Shown: positions 9,521-19,625 of the stretch, one piece after another
How the letters are laid out: each line of letters begins with the position of its first letter
Position numbering within the stretch: position 1 is the stretch's first letter
NCBI GenBank assembly: GCA_900472295.1
Contig: UCIA01000003.1
Location: forward strand, 381,073 to 445,072
Source: Hyphomicrobiales bacterium
Lineage (GTDB): Bacteria > Pseudomonadota > Alphaproteobacteria > Rhizobiales > Rhizobiaceae
Direction: 5' to 3'
DNA: 64,000 bases
Notes under the pieces: model-generated
What the model was told of the DNA's origin: nothing
Seen by the model: the letters and a program-made list of their open reading frames with translations, nothing else
Databases searched by the model: none
Translations under genes and position numbers: made by a program

Positions 9521-10405
9521 GTGGCTTCGCGCTTTGGTCTTTCGGTTGCCCTCACCACCCCTTTCGATGCCTCCGGGCGGATCGCCATCTCACCCATGGT
9601 CGCCCAGGCTCGGGCTTGCCTCGCCGCCGGCTGCGGCAGCGCAACGCTGTTCGGCACCACCGGGGAAGGCGCCTCCCTCGGAACGGAGGAGCGGCGGGTG
9701 GTCACCGAAGCCATGCTGGCCGCCGGCATTGCAGCGCATCAGCTTGTGGCCGGGGTGCTGGTCGATGCGGCCGAAGATGCCGCCGACCAGGCGCGGCATG
9801 CCTTGCAGCTTGGCGCTCGCAACATTCTGCTAGCGCCGCCGAGCTACTTCAAGAATGTCGGCGAGGACGGGCTGTTCGGCTGGTTTTCCGCTGTCTTTGC
9901 AGCACTCGGCCCGCTGGCGCGCGATGTGCTTCTCTATAACATTCCTTCCGTCACCATGGTGCCGCTGCCGCTTGGCCTGATCGGCCGGCTGCGCGCGGCG
10001 TTTCCCGACGTGGTCGCCGGTGTCAAGGATTCGGGTGGGGACTGGAACTACAGCGAGGCGTTGCTTGCCGCCCATGGCGACCTGGTGATCCTGATCGGCG
10101 ACGAACGGCATCTGGCGAGAAGCGTGCGTCAGGGCGGACAGGGCGCCATTTCCGGCATGGCCAATTTCGTCACCGGCGAAATCCGCGCCATGGCCGAGGA
10201 CGGGCGCGACGATTCCCGTGTCGAGAGCTTCGTGCTCGACCTGCTCAAATACCCGGTCACGCCGGCGGTGAAGGTGATGGTGGCGCGCAAGACCGGCGAC
10301 GAGCGCTGGCTGGCGGTCCGCCCGCCGTTGGAGCCGATCGCTCCGCAGGGGCAGCAACAGCTTGCCGCCGCCTATGACAGGTTGTTTGCGACGGAACCGG
10401 CCTGA
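9521..10405 (+). CDS. Dihydrodipicolinate synthase family lyase/dehydratase
   Basis: 294-aa class I aldolase-fold enzyme. The family motif GTTGEG is at 45-50, the catalytic tyrosine lies in YNIPS at 139-143, and the Schiff-base lysine is Lys169 in AGVKDSGG. The start is GTG at 9521, preceded by GGAGAG. True DapA is unlikely, because the gene heads an operon with a GntR regulator and a carbohydrate-type ABC importer. Paralogues in such settings act on 2-keto-3-deoxy sugar acids, 5-keto-4-deoxyglucarate, hydroxyproline intermediates or N-acetylneuraminate. The exact reaction is unknown; a pyruvate-forming lyase or a dehydratase acting on the imported compound is the best guess. Confidence 0.85.
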   Translation: MASRFGLSVALTTPFDASGRIAISPMVAQARACLAAGCGSATLFGTTGEGASLGTEERRVVTEAMLAAGIAAHQLVAGVLVDAAEDAADQARHALQLGARNILLAPPSYFKNVGEDGLFGWFSAVFAALGPLARDVLLYNIPSVTMVPLPLGLIGRLRAAFPDVVAGVKDSGGDWNYSEALLAAHGDLVILIGDERHLARSVRQGGQGAISGMANFVTGEIRAMAEDGRDDSRVESFVLDLLKYPVTPAVKVMVARKTGDERWLAVRPPLEPIAPQGQQQLAAAYDRLFATEPA

Positions 10406-10438
10406 CCGGCTCTCGCCGGCAAAGGGAAGCGCGCTGAA

Positions 10439-11098
10439 ATGGAAGACGGCAGCGAACCGACCACCCTCAGGGAAAAGGCCTATGCCAGCTTCACGCGGCA
10501 TTTGCTGGCGCGCGACTTCAAGCCTGGCCAGTTCGTGTCGCAGCGTGAACTGGTGGCCTTTACCGGGCTGCCGCTCGGCGCCATCCGCGAAATCGTGCCG
10601 CGCCTCGAGGCGGAAGGACTTTTGACGACCATCCCGCAGCGCGGCATGCAGATCGCCCATATCGACATCAGCCTGATCCGCGAGGCTTTTCAATTCCGCC
10701 TGTTCATGGAGCGCGAGGCGGTGGCGCTGTTTACCGTCAACGCTGCCGATGCCGAACTTGCCCGGCTGCGGCGCGAACATGAGGAGATGCTTGCCCAGGC
10801 GCTCGCGCAGACCCCGACGCCGGAGATGGAGGCCAGGGCGCAGACCATCGACTGGGCCATGCACGACACCTTCATCGATGCGCTGGGCAACGAGATCATC
10901 GCCAAGGCCTATCTGGTCAATTCGGTGAAGATCCGGCTGATCCACCAGGAGCGTTTCCGCATCGACGGGCGCGTCGTGCCGGTGATGCGCGAGCACCTGG
11001 CGGTGATCGAAGCCATGGAGAGCCGCGATCCTGGGAAGGCGGTCGAGGCGATCAGCCTGCATATCGACAAGGCGCGCCGGCTGGCGCTGCAGATCTGA
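10439..11098 (+). CDS. GntR-family transcriptional regulator (FCD type)
   Basis: 219-aa repressor-type protein. A winged helix-turn-helix occupies about residues 10-75 (VSQRELVAFTGLPLGAIRE then RLEAEGLL), and an all-helical FCD ligand-binding domain follows, with the DWAMHDTFIDAL and HLAVIEAM segments that hold metal-binding histidines in this class. It sits between the lyase and transporter genes of one operon and probably controls that operon in response to the substrate or an intermediate. A perfect palindrome upstream of the first gene is the likely operator. Confidence 0.9.
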   Translation: MEDGSEPTTLREKAYASFTRHLLARDFKPGQFVSQRELVAFTGLPLGAIREIVPRLEAEGLLTTIPQRGMQIAHIDISLIREAFQFRLFMEREAVALFTVNAADAELARLRREHEEMLAQALAQTPTPEMEARAQTIDWAMHDTFIDALGNEIIAKAYLVNSVKIRLIHQERFRIDGRVVPVMREHLAVIEAMESRDPGKAVEAISLHIDKARRLALQI

Positions 11099-11159
11099 GG
11101 AAACCTGAGCCGCGATCGCTGCGGTGCAATCGAAAACGACAACAACCGGGAGGAAGAAA

Positions 11160-12497
11160 ATGTCGTCCAATCTGTTCAACCCCACCAGGAGGCAACTCCT
11201 CCAGGGAACCGCAGCCGTTGCCGCCGCCGGCTTTGCCGGTGTTCGCCCAAGCTTTGCCGCCGGCGTCGACTGGAAGCGCTTTGCCGGCACGACGCTCGAC
11301 GTCAATCTGGTGAAGAGCCCGCGCAGCGATACGCTGATAAAATATCTCGCAGAGTTCGAGGAACTGACCGGCATCAAGGTCAATGCCGAGGCGACGCCCG
11401 AACAGCAGCAGCGCCAGAAGACGGTGATCGAGCTGAGCTCCGGCAAGCCGAGCTTCGATGTCGTGCATCTGAGCTACCACGTGCAGAAGCGGCAGTTCGA
11501 GAAGGGTGGCTGGCTGGCCGACATATCGTCCTATCTCGCCGACCCGACCCTGACCGATCCTGCGCTGGTCGAAGGCGACTTCGCCAGTGCCGGCATGCTG
11601 TTTGCCAAGGACGGCCAGGGCGTGCTGCGCTCGCTGCCGTTCTCGGTCGATTATTGGATCGTCTACTGGAACAAGGAATTGTTCGAGGCCAAGGGCCTCA
11701 AATACCCCGAGACGTTCGAGCAATTGGTGGCCGCTGCCGAAGCGCTGACCGATCCGTCGACCAACACCTACGGCTTTGTCGCCCGCGGCCTCAAGAACGC
11801 CAACACGCCAGTGTGGACGTCGCTGATGCTCGGCTACGACATGACGCCGCTTGATGCCGAGGGCAAGCTGCGCACGACCTCGCCCGAGGCTGTCGAGGCG
11901 GCCAGCCTGTACCAGCGGCTGATGACCAAGTCGGCGCCTCCAGGCGTCACCGGTTTCAACTGGGCCGAAGCGCAGTCCGCCTTCCTGCAAGGCAAGATCG
12001 GCATGTGGTTCGATGGCGTCGGCTTTGCCCCGCCGATGGAAAACCCGGAAAAGTCGCGTGTGGTCGGCAAGGTCGGCTACGGCGTCATGCCCAAGGGCCC
12101 CAAGGCGCACGCAGCCGGCACCTTTGGCGACGGCCTCGGCGTGACGGCCACCAGCGAGAAGAAGGAAGCTGCCTATCTGTTCTGCCAGTGGGCGATCTCG
12201 CCTGCCATGGGCGCGCGCCTGCTGCAGGCGGGTGCCGGCGTACCGTTCCGCAAGTCGGTGCTGGAAGACCCCAAGGTGCGCGAAGGCGTCACCATGCCGG
12301 CGAGCTGGCTCGATGCCGTGGTCGGCTCTGGCAATGTCAGCCGGCTGTCGCTTCCGGTCATCATTCCGGTCACCGAGTTCCGCGACATCTATGGCGTGGC
12401 GCTGACCAATCTGATCGCCGGCGCCGATCCGGCAGAGGAGCTGAAGAAGGCCACCGAGCAGTTCCAGCCGGTGCTCGACCGGAGCGAGCAAGGCTGA
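11160..12497 (+). CDS. Carbohydrate ABC transporter substrate-binding protein, Tat-exported
   Basis: 445-aa family 1 solute-binding protein. The signal region has a twin-arginine motif at residues 10-11 (PTRRQLLQG) followed by an Ala-rich core and SFA cleavage site, so export by the Tat route is likely. ATG 11160 follows GGGAGGAAG and is preferred over an in-frame start 36 bases upstream. The mature part has the features of sugar-binding proteins, such as FDVVHLSYHVQKRQFE and the YWIVYWNKELFEAKGL stretch. Its stop overlaps the ATG of the first permease (TGATG). It supplies a MalFGK-type importer; the sugar or sugar derivative is unknown. Confidence 0.9.
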   Translation: MSSNLFNPTRRQLLQGTAAVAAAGFAGVRPSFAAGVDWKRFAGTTLDVNLVKSPRSDTLIKYLAEFEELTGIKVNAEATPEQQQRQKTVIELSSGKPSFDVVHLSYHVQKRQFEKGGWLADISSYLADPTLTDPALVEGDFASAGMLFAKDGQGVLRSLPFSVDYWIVYWNKELFEAKGLKYPETFEQLVAAAEALTDPSTNTYGFVARGLKNANTPVWTSLMLGYDMTPLDAEGKLRTTSPEAVEAASLYQRLMTKSAPPGVTGFNWAEAQSAFLQGKIGMWFDGVGFAPPMENPEKSRVVGKVGYGVMPKGPKAHAAGTFGDGLGVTATSEKKEAAYLFCQWAISPAMGARLLQAGAGVPFRKSVLEDPKVREGVTMPASWLDAVVGSGNVSRLSLPVIIPVTEFRDIYGVALTNLIAGADPAEELKKATEQFQPVLDRSEQG

Positions 12498-13438
12498 TGT
12501 CCGCCATCACCCCAGAACGCACCGGGGTGACGACGCAAGCCATCGAGGAAGGGAGCCAGGCCATCCGGCTGGCTCCCAACTACTGGCCTTTCGTCGTCCC
12601 GGCGCTCGTCGTCGTCAGCGCCGTGATCGTCTTTCCCTGGGCTTTCACGCTGTGGATGAGCGTCAACCGCTGGACGCTCGGCCAGTCGCGCAGCTTTGCC
12701 GGGATGGAGAATTATCTGCGGCTCGCGGCCGACCAGCGCTTCTGGGAATCGCTTCTCCATACGTTGAGCTACACGGCGCTTTCGGTTGCGGCGCCGATGT
12801 TCCTCGGCACCGTCGCCGCCCTGATCTTCGACGCCAAATTTCCGCTGCGCGGTATTTTGCGCGGCGTCTTCGTGATGCCGATGATGGCAACCCCGGTCGC
12901 CGTGGCGCTGGTCTGGACCATGATGTTCCACCCCCAGCTCGGCGTGCTCAACTACCTCCTGTCGCTGGTCGGCATCCCGCCGCAGGAATGGATTTTTAAC
13001 GCCAACGCGGTCATCCCCTCGCTGGTCGCGGTGGAGACCTGGCAATGGACGCCGCTGGTGATGCTGATCGTGCTGGGCGGGCTGGCTTCGGTGCCGCGCG
13101 AGCCCTTCGAAAGCGCCGAGATCGACGGCGCCAATGCCTGGCAGCAGTTCCGCTATCTCACTTTGCCGATGATCGCGCCGTTCCTGATGATCGCCATGAT
13201 CATCCGCACCATCGATGCGCTGAAGAGTTTTGACATCATCTACGCCATGACCCAGGGCGGACCGGGCACGGCCTCGGAAACCATCAACATCTATCTCTAC
13301 AACACCGCCTTCTCCTACTACGACATCGGTTATGGCTCGGCCATGGCCGTGGTGTTTTTCATCGTCATCGTGGCCCTGTCCTTCATCCTCCTGATGCTGC
13401 GCCAGCGCTCGCAATGGATCGGCGTGGAGGGCAAATAG
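12497..13438 (+). CDS. ABC sugar transporter permease (MalF/UgpA type)
   Basis: 313-aa inner-membrane protein with six predicted helices beginning at WPFVVPALVVVSAVIVF. The EAA loop is in ESAEIDGANAWQQFRYLTLPMI, as in binding-protein-dependent sugar permeases. The reading frame is open far upstream inside the binding-protein gene, but ATG 12497, overlapping that gene's TGA, is the natural start. The next permease gene begins immediately after its stop. The partner domains are the MalG-type permease and the MalK-type ATPase that follow. Confidence 0.93.
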   Translation: MSAITPERTGVTTQAIEEGSQAIRLAPNYWPFVVPALVVVSAVIVFPWAFTLWMSVNRWTLGQSRSFAGMENYLRLAADQRFWESLLHTLSYTALSVAAPMFLGTVAALIFDAKFPLRGILRGVFVMPMMATPVAVALVWTMMFHPQLGVLNYLLSLVGIPPQEWIFNANAVIPSLVAVETWQWTPLVMLIVLGGLASVPREPFESAEIDGANAWQQFRYLTLPMIAPFLMIAMIIRTIDALKSFDIIYAMTQGGPGTASETINIYLYNTAFSYYDIGYGSAMAVVFFIVIVALSFILLMLRQRSQWIGVEGK

Positions 13439-14260
13439 ATGAGTTCACGGCTGCTCAACCAGATCGGGCTGTTCTTCGCAGCCCTGGTCTTCGTCTCGCC
13501 GGCGATCCTGTTCTTCCTCTGGATGATCTCGCTGTCGCTGAAATTCGAGATCGACAACGGCGCCTATCCGCCGATCCTGATCCCCGAACATCTCGCCTGG
13601 TCGAACTATGTGAAGGTGTTCGAGGAGAACAATTTCCTGCTCTATTTCTGGAATTCGGTTCTGGTGACCGGCACGGCGACGCTGCTGGCGCTGCTGATCG
13701 GCGTGCCGGCCGGCTACGGCATTGCGCGGCTCAAGGCCGAACGCTCGGCGGTCGTCATCATGATCGCGCGCATGACGCCCGGGCTTTCCTATCTGATCCC
13801 GCTGTTCCTGCTGTTCCAATGGATCGGCATCCTTGGCACGTTGTGGCCGCAGATCATCATCCATCTGGTGGTGACCGTGCCGATCGTGGTCTGGGTGATG
13901 ATCGGCTATTTCGAGACCACGCCGATGGAGCTGGAAGAGGCGGCCAACATCGACGGCGCCAGCTCCTGGCAGGTGTTCCGGCTGGTCGCCTTGCCCATCG
14001 CCAAGCCGGGCATCGTCGTCGCCTTCATCCTGTCGGTCATCTTTTCGTGGAACAATTTCGTCTTCGGCATCGTGCTGGCCAGCCGTGAGACGCGCACTCT
14101 GCCGGTCGCCGTCTACAACATGCTTTCCTATGAGCAGGTCAGTTGGGGGCCGCTCGCCGCCGCGGCATTGGTGGTGACGCTGCCGGTGCTGGTGCTGACC
14201 ATGTTCGCGCAAAGGCAGATTGTCGCCGGGCTGACCGCTGGCGCCGTCAAGGGCGGTTGA
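13439..14260 (+). CDS. ABC sugar transporter permease (MalG/UgpE type)
   Basis: 273-aa inner-membrane protein with six predicted helices. The EAA loop lies in [23 protein letters not shown]. Its ATG abuts the stop of the preceding permease gene, showing tight coupling. The C-terminal [18 protein letters not shown] ending is the classic MalG-family tail. It forms the translocation pore with the MalF-type partner. Confidence 0.93.
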   Translation: MSSRLLNQIGLFFAALVFVSPAILFFLWMISLSLKFEIDNGAYPPILIPEHLAWSNYVKVFEENNFLLYFWNSVLVTGTATLLALLIGVPAGYGIARLKAERSAVVIMIARMTPGLSYLIPLFLLFQWIGILGTLWPQIIIHLVVTVPIVVWVMIGYFETTPMELEEAANIDGASSWQVFRLVALPIAKPGIVVAFILSVIFSWNNFVFGIVLASRETRTLPVAVYNMLSYEQVSWGPLAAAALVVTLPVLVLTMFAQRQIVAGLTAGAVKGG

Positions 14261-14300
14261 GCCGCGTGGCCCGACATCACTCAATTTTCGGAGATATCCA

Positions 14301-15359
<1,059 letters not shown>

Positions 15360-15501
15360 TCCCGGAGGGGGAGGCCGAGAGGAAGCGCGACTTCACCCCG
15401 CTTGATGGCTGGCTGGCAGTGCAAATTGACCGTCAACTCTTGCGCGGCCGTACGAATTGGGAAAAAAGTACTGCAGTAGCTCGCTAAGCGCATGAAAAGC
15501 A

Positions 15502-15578
15502 TGGTGATCCCGACAGGAATCGAACCTGTGACCTACAGATTAGGAATCTGCCGCTCTATCCTACTGAGCTACGGGACC
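15502..15578 (-). tRNA. tRNA-Arg (anticodon CCT)
   Basis: A 77-base cloverleaf on the minus strand. The acceptor arms GGTCCCG and CGGGATC pair (one G-U), the D-loop region is AGCTCAGTAGGATAGAGC, the anticodon loop is TTCCTAA with CCT at 15542-15544, and the T-arm is ACAGGTTCGATTCCTGT. The 3' CCA is encoded. It reads AGG, a rare arginine codon in this GC-rich genome. Such tRNA genes are common integration targets, but no integrase or repeated 3' end is seen nearby. Confidence 0.96.
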
Positions 15579-15685
15579 ACGCGGCCCGACACATAGCCGC
15601 TTCGGATCGTTTCGCCAAGAGGCTGGCCGAAGGCAAATGAAGAGGCCGGCCGGAGGCAAATCGGCCGGGCCTTCGACAGTATATG

Positions 15686-16849
15686 TCAGGCTGCCAATGC
15701 CGTTTCGGCCAGCTTCACCCAATAGCTCATGCCGTGCGGGATGACCTCGTCGTTGAAGTCGTAGGCCGGGTGGTGGAGACCCGCCGTATCGCCATTGCCG
15801 ATGAAGATGAAGGCGCCGGGGCGCGCTTCCAGCATGTAGGAGAAATCCTCGCCGCCCATCACCGGCTGGATGGCGCGGTGGACCTGGGTCTCGCCGGCCA
15901 CGCTGGCCGCGACATCGCTGGCAAAGACGGTTTCTTCCGGATTGTTGAAGGTAACGGGGTAGTTGGCGTCATAGTCGACAGTGATCGTCGCGCCGAAGGC
16001 GGTGGCGATGCCGTCGCAAATGGCGCGGATGCGCTCCTCCGACTTCCTGGCTATCTCCTTCTTCAGCGTGCGCACGGTGCCGGCGATCTCGGCGGTCTCT
16101 GGAATGACGTTATAGGCGTCGCCGGCGTGGAATTTGGTCACCGACACCACCACGGCCTCGACCGGATCGGTGCTGCGCGAGGCAACCGTCTGCAAAGCGC
16201 CGACAAGCTGGCTGGTGATGACGATCGGGTCGATCGTGCCGTGCGGCATCGCCGCATGGCCGCCGCGGCCCTTGACGGTGATGGTGAACTCGGCCGTTGC
16301 CGCCATGATCGGGCCCGGCCTGATGGCGAACTGGCCGACCGGCAGGCCCGGCATGTTGTGCATGCCGAACACCCTGGAGATGTCGAAGCGGTCCATCATG
16401 CCGTCCTTGACCATCTCGTTGCCGCCGCCGCCGCCTTCTTCGGCCGGCTGGAAGATGACAGCCACGGAGCCGGCGAAATTGCGCGTCTCGGTCAAATACT
16501 TGGCGGCGCCGAGCAGCATTGCCGTGTGGCCGTCATGGCCGCAGGCGTGCATTTTGCCGGGAATGGTCGAGGCATAGGACTTGCCGGTGATCTCGTTGAT
16601 CGGCAGCGCGTCCATGTCGGCGCGCAGGCCGATGGTTTTGCCGTCACCCTTGCGGCCATGGATGATGCCGACGACGCCGGTCTTGCCCAACCCCGTCACC
16701 ACGTCGTCGCAGCCGAATTCCTTCAGCTTTTCGGTAACGAAAGCGGCGGTCTTGAAGACGTCGAAATTCAGTTCTGGCGTCTGGTGAAGATGGCGTCGCC
16801 AGCCGGCGACTTCATCCTGCATCTCGGCGGCGCGGTTGAGAATCGGCAT
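15686..16849 (-). CDS. M20-family amidohydrolase (hippurate hydrolase/aminoacylase type)
   Basis: 387-aa cytoplasmic metallo-amidohydrolase. Metal-binding motifs are GLRADMDALPI and HACGHDGHTAMLLGAAKYL, and the catalytic glutamates occur in FQPAEEGGGGG. A C-terminal metal ligand lies in MGGEDFSYML. The inserted dimerisation domain contains the KGRGGHAAMPH stretch. This subgroup removes acyl groups from N-acyl amino acids or hydrolyses indole-amide conjugates; the substrate is not fixed by sequence. It stands alone, next to the tRNA gene. Confidence 0.88.
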   Translation of the reverse strand: MPILNRAAEMQDEVAGWRRHLHQTPELNFDVFKTAAFVTEKLKEFGCDDVVTGLGKTGVVGIIHGRKGDGKTIGLRADMDALPINEITGKSYASTIPGKMHACGHDGHTAMLLGAAKYLTETRNFAGSVAVIFQPAEEGGGGGNEMVKDGMMDRFDISRVFGMHNMPGLPVGQFAIRPGPIMAATAEFTITVKGRGGHAAMPHGTIDPIVITSQLVGALQTVASRSTDPVEAVVVSVTKFHAGDAYNVIPETAEIAGTVRTLKKEIARKSEERIRAICDGIATAFGATITVDYDANYPVTFNNPEETVFASDVAASVAGETQVHRAIQPVMGGEDFSYMLEARPGAFIFIGNGDTAGLHHPAYDFNDEVIPHGMSYWVKLAETALAA

Positions 16850-17066
16850 AATGGTTCCATCTCGCTGTTGGAGCAGACAGCGTCAGCCTGCTACTTTGCA
16901 ATTGTGATTGCCAGGCGCTTTGCCATCTTGGCGTCACATAGGGTAAATAGCACCGCAACACTATGATCCGGAAATTGAGGGCCGGATCGTATCATGCTGG
17001 CCATCGCGTAACGAAATCTTACGGAGCCAGGGGCGACTACGGCAAGAGGCGATTTCGGATTCGATC

Positions 17067-18239
17067 ATGCGGCACAGGCATTTCCTCAAATTACTGCTAA
17101 CGGGCGCCCTGGCGCTGCCGATGCTGGCCGGCCCTGCGCTGGCCAATCCAGTTGTGGTCTTCGACCTCAACACCGGCAAGGTCCTGCAACATCAGGATGC
17201 TTTCAGCCGCTGGTATCCGGCTTCGCTGAGCAAGCTGATGACGGCCTATGTCACCTTCCGGGCGATTGCGGCCGGCGAGGTCCAGCTCGATTCGCCGATC
17301 AAGGTAACCAAGCATTCCGCCGGCGAGCCGCCCAGCAAGATGGGTTTCAAGCCGGGCTCGGTGATGCGGCTCGACAATGCGCTGAAGATGATGCTGGTCA
17401 AGTCGGCCAACGACATCGCCATGGCCGTCGGCGAGAATATAGGCGGCTCGCAGGCCGGATTCGCCATCCGCATGAACGCCGAAGCGGCGCGGCTCGGCAT
17501 GACCGGAACACATTTCGTCAACCCCAATGGGCTGTTTTCGCCGGAACAGTATACGACGGCTCGCGACCTTGCCCTGCTGGTGATGGCGATCCGCAAGGAT
17601 TTCCCGCAATATGCACCCTGGTTTTCGATCGAAGGCCTTGCCGTAGGCAAGAAGGCTATCCCCAACTACAATTTGCTGATCGGCCGATATCCCGGCGCCG
17701 ATGGCATGAAGACGGGCTTCGTCTGTCCCTCGGGCTTCAACATGATCGGCTCGGCGACGCGCAATGGCCGCACGCTCGTCGCCGTCGTGCTTGGCGAGAA
17801 ATCGGCAATCAGCCGCGCCGAGACCGCCGCCAGGCTGCTCGACCAGGGTTTTGCCACGCCTGTGCCGAACTGGCTCACGGTCGCGGCCATGCCTTCCTAT
17901 GGCGATACCATGTCGCCCAACGACATGAAGGACGAGATCTGCAAGAAGAAGGCGCCGGAAGAACAGTCCGAGGCTGCGCCGCCGGTGGCCGACAAGGACG
18001 TGCCGAAGTCGCCCTATCAGGAAAAGCTCGACCATGTGCCGACGCTGGTTGCCGTCGGCCTTGGCGGCGCCACCGGGCCGGCGCCGAAGGCGATGCTCGA
18101 CAAGGGCGGTCAGGAATATGCCGATGTGCCGCTGCCGAGCTGGCGGCCCGACATTCCGGCGCCAAAAGGCTCTGAGCCCGTCGTGGTAGGCTCGGCAACC
18201 GCGGTGCAGGGCGACCAGCCGGTCAAAGCTGCGAACTAG
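17067..18239 (+). CDS. D-alanyl-D-alanine carboxypeptidase (S11, DacC/DacF type)
   Basis: 390-aa periplasmic penicillin-binding protein of low molecular mass that trims the terminal D-Ala of peptidoglycan stem peptides. The signal peptide runs to ALA at about residue 26. Active-site motifs are complete: SxxK as SLSK at 53-56, SxN as SAN at 113-115 and KTG at 215-217. After about residue 270 the sequence is a less conserved tail rich in Pro and Ala ([12 protein letters not shown] and later), longer than a minimal catalytic unit. The COG0523 GTPase gene starts five bases after its stop. Confidence 0.92.
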   Translation: MRHRHFLKLLLTGALALPMLAGPALANPVVVFDLNTGKVLQHQDAFSRWYPASLSKLMTAYVTFRAIAAGEVQLDSPIKVTKHSAGEPPSKMGFKPGSVMRLDNALKMMLVKSANDIAMAVGENIGGSQAGFAIRMNAEAARLGMTGTHFVNPNGLFSPEQYTTARDLALLVMAIRKDFPQYAPWFSIEGLAVGKKAIPNYNLLIGRYPGADGMKTGFVCPSGFNMIGSATRNGRTLVAVVLGEKSAISRAETAARLLDQGFATPVPNWLTVAAMPSYGDTMSPNDMKDEICKKKAPEEQSEAAPPVADKDVPKSPYQEKLDHVPTLVAVGLGGATGPAPKAMLDKGGQEYADVPLPSWRPDIPAPKGSEPVVVGSATAVQGDQPVKAAN

Positions 18240-18243
18240 CGAG

Positions 18244-19368
18244 ATGGCTGGCTTCCCGATACCCGTCACGGTGCTCACCGGCTTCCTCGGCGCCGGCAAG
18301 ACGACATTGCTCAACCGACTGCTCAAAGACCCGGCTCTCGTCGATACCGCCGTCATCATCAACGAGTTCGGCGAGGTAGCGATCGACCATCTGCTGGTCG
18401 AGCAGGCCTCCGACGGCATCATCCAGCTGTCCGACGGCTGCCTCTGCTGCACGGTGCGCGGCGAGCTGGTCGACACGCTGGCCGATCTGGTCGACCGGCT
18501 GCAGACCGGCCGTATCGCCAAGCTTGCCCGCGTCGTCGTCGAGACCACCGGGCTTGCCGATCCGGCGCCGGTGCTGCAGTCGATCATGGCGCATCCGGCC
18601 CTTGTCCAGGCGTTCCGGCTCGATGGCGTCATCACGCTGGTCGACGCGGTCAACGGCAATGCCACGCTCGATGGCCATGTGGAGGCGGTCAAGCAGGTGG
18701 CGGTCGCCGACCGCATCGTGCTGACCAAGGTCGACCTGGCCGGCGATCCCGGCGATATCGAGGTTTTGCGGGCGCGGCTCAAGCTGCTCAATCCTGGCGC
18801 CAATGTGTTGGAGGCCGGCGACAGCCGAACCGGCGTGGCGGCGCTGTTCGATTGCGGCCTATACAATCCGGCGACCAAATCCGCTGACGTCCAGCGTTGG
18901 CTCGGCGAAGAAGCCGCGCACGACCACGAACATCACCATCACCATGGGCATGGCGATCACGACCATGGTCATCATCATGCCGATCATGGGCACCGCCACG
19001 ATTCCCGCGTGCGCTCCTATTCGCTGGTCCATGACGGTCCGGTGCCGTTTTCGGCGATCGAAATGTTCCTCGACCTGCTGCGCTCGGCGCATGGCGACAA
19101 GCTGCTGCGCATGAAGGGCGTCATCGAGCTCGCGGAAGACCCGTCGCGGCCGCTCGTCGTCCACGGCGTGCAGAAGATCCTGCATCCGCCGGCGCGGCTG
19201 CCGGCCTGGCCGGACGGCCAACGCGGCACCAGGCTGGTGCTGATCACGCTCGACATGCCGGAAGACTATGTCCGCCGGCTGTTCGCCGCCTTCACCAACC
19301 GGCCGTCGATCGATACGCCGGATCGCGCGGCGCTGCAGAGCAATCCGCTGGCGATTGCCGGGGGCTGA
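18244..19368 (+). CDS. COG0523/CobW-type GTPase with His-rich loop
   Basis: 374-aa metal-handling GTPase. Walker A GFLGAGKT is at 13-20, the invariant zinc-binding CxCC is Cys66-Cys69 in [10 protein letters not shown], and a C-terminal CobW domain follows. A strongly histidine-rich segment occupies about residues 222-252 ([18 protein letters not shown]), typical of zinc-binding members such as ZigA/YeiR/ZNG1-like chaperones. The gene lies 4 bases from the D,D-carboxypeptidase gene in the same direction, not in a cobalamin cluster. A role as zinc or other metal chaperone is more likely than CobW proper. No Zur box was identified. Confidence 0.88.
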   Translation: MAGFPIPVTVLTGFLGAGKTTLLNRLLKDPALVDTAVIINEFGEVAIDHLLVEQASDGIIQLSDGCLCCTVRGELVDTLADLVDRLQTGRIAKLARVVVETTGLADPAPVLQSIMAHPALVQAFRLDGVITLVDAVNGNATLDGHVEAVKQVAVADRIVLTKVDLAGDPGDIEVLRARLKLLNPGANVLEAGDSRTGVAALFDCGLYNPATKSADVQRWLGEEAAHDHEHHHHHGHGDHDHGHHHADHGHRHDSRVRSYSLVHDGPVPFSAIEMFLDLLRSAHGDKLLRMKGVIELAEDPSRPLVVHGVQKILHPPARLPAWPDGQRGTRLVLITLDMPEDYVRRLFAAFTNRPSIDTPDRAALQSNPLAIAGG

Positions 19369-19371
19369 GGC

Positions 19372-19614
19372 TCAGGCTTGCGGTTCGCCGCGCTCGACCA
19401 GGAAGCGATGACCGCCGGTGACAGCTGCCGTTTCAACCAGCTGGTGGCCGGCGTCGGTACAAAAGGCTGGGATGTCGATGACGGCCAGCGGGTCGGTGGT
19501 CTCCAGCCAAAGCCGGCTGCCCGGCTGCATCGCCGCCAGGCGTTTTTTTGCCTTGAGAACGGGCAGGGGGCAGTTCAGGCCCTTGAGATCATAGATCGCA
19601 GTGCGTTCGGCCAA
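19372..19614 (-). CDS. TusA/SirA-like sulfur carrier protein
   Basis: 80-aa protein with the family's CPxP motif, Cys15 in LNCPLPVLKAKK, which carries persulfide sulfur. Size and fold pattern match TusA-like proteins used in tRNA thiolation or other sulfur relays. It converges on the COG0523 gene with three bases between. It follows the L,D-transpeptidase gene on the same strand by 11 bases, so the two may be co-transcribed, though no functional link is evident. Confidence 0.88.
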   Translation of the reverse strand: MAERTAIYDLKGLNCPLPVLKAKKRLAAMQPGSRLWLETTDPLAVIDIPAFCTDAGHQLVETAAVTGGHRFLVERGEPQA

Positions 19615-19625
19615 AGCTTGAGAAC

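Noticed and set aside
11052..12491. A 479-codon minus-strand frame opposite the Tat-exported binding protein
   Set aside because: The plus-strand protein has a clear signal and family features; the reverse frame has none.
15502..15578. tRNA-Arg as an integration site
   Set aside because: No adjacent integrase and no repeated copy of the tRNA 3' end was seen.
17097..18878. A 593-codon minus-strand frame across dacC/dacF-type and COG0523 genes
   Set aside because: It shadows two genes with complete catalytic motifs and has low-complexity composition.
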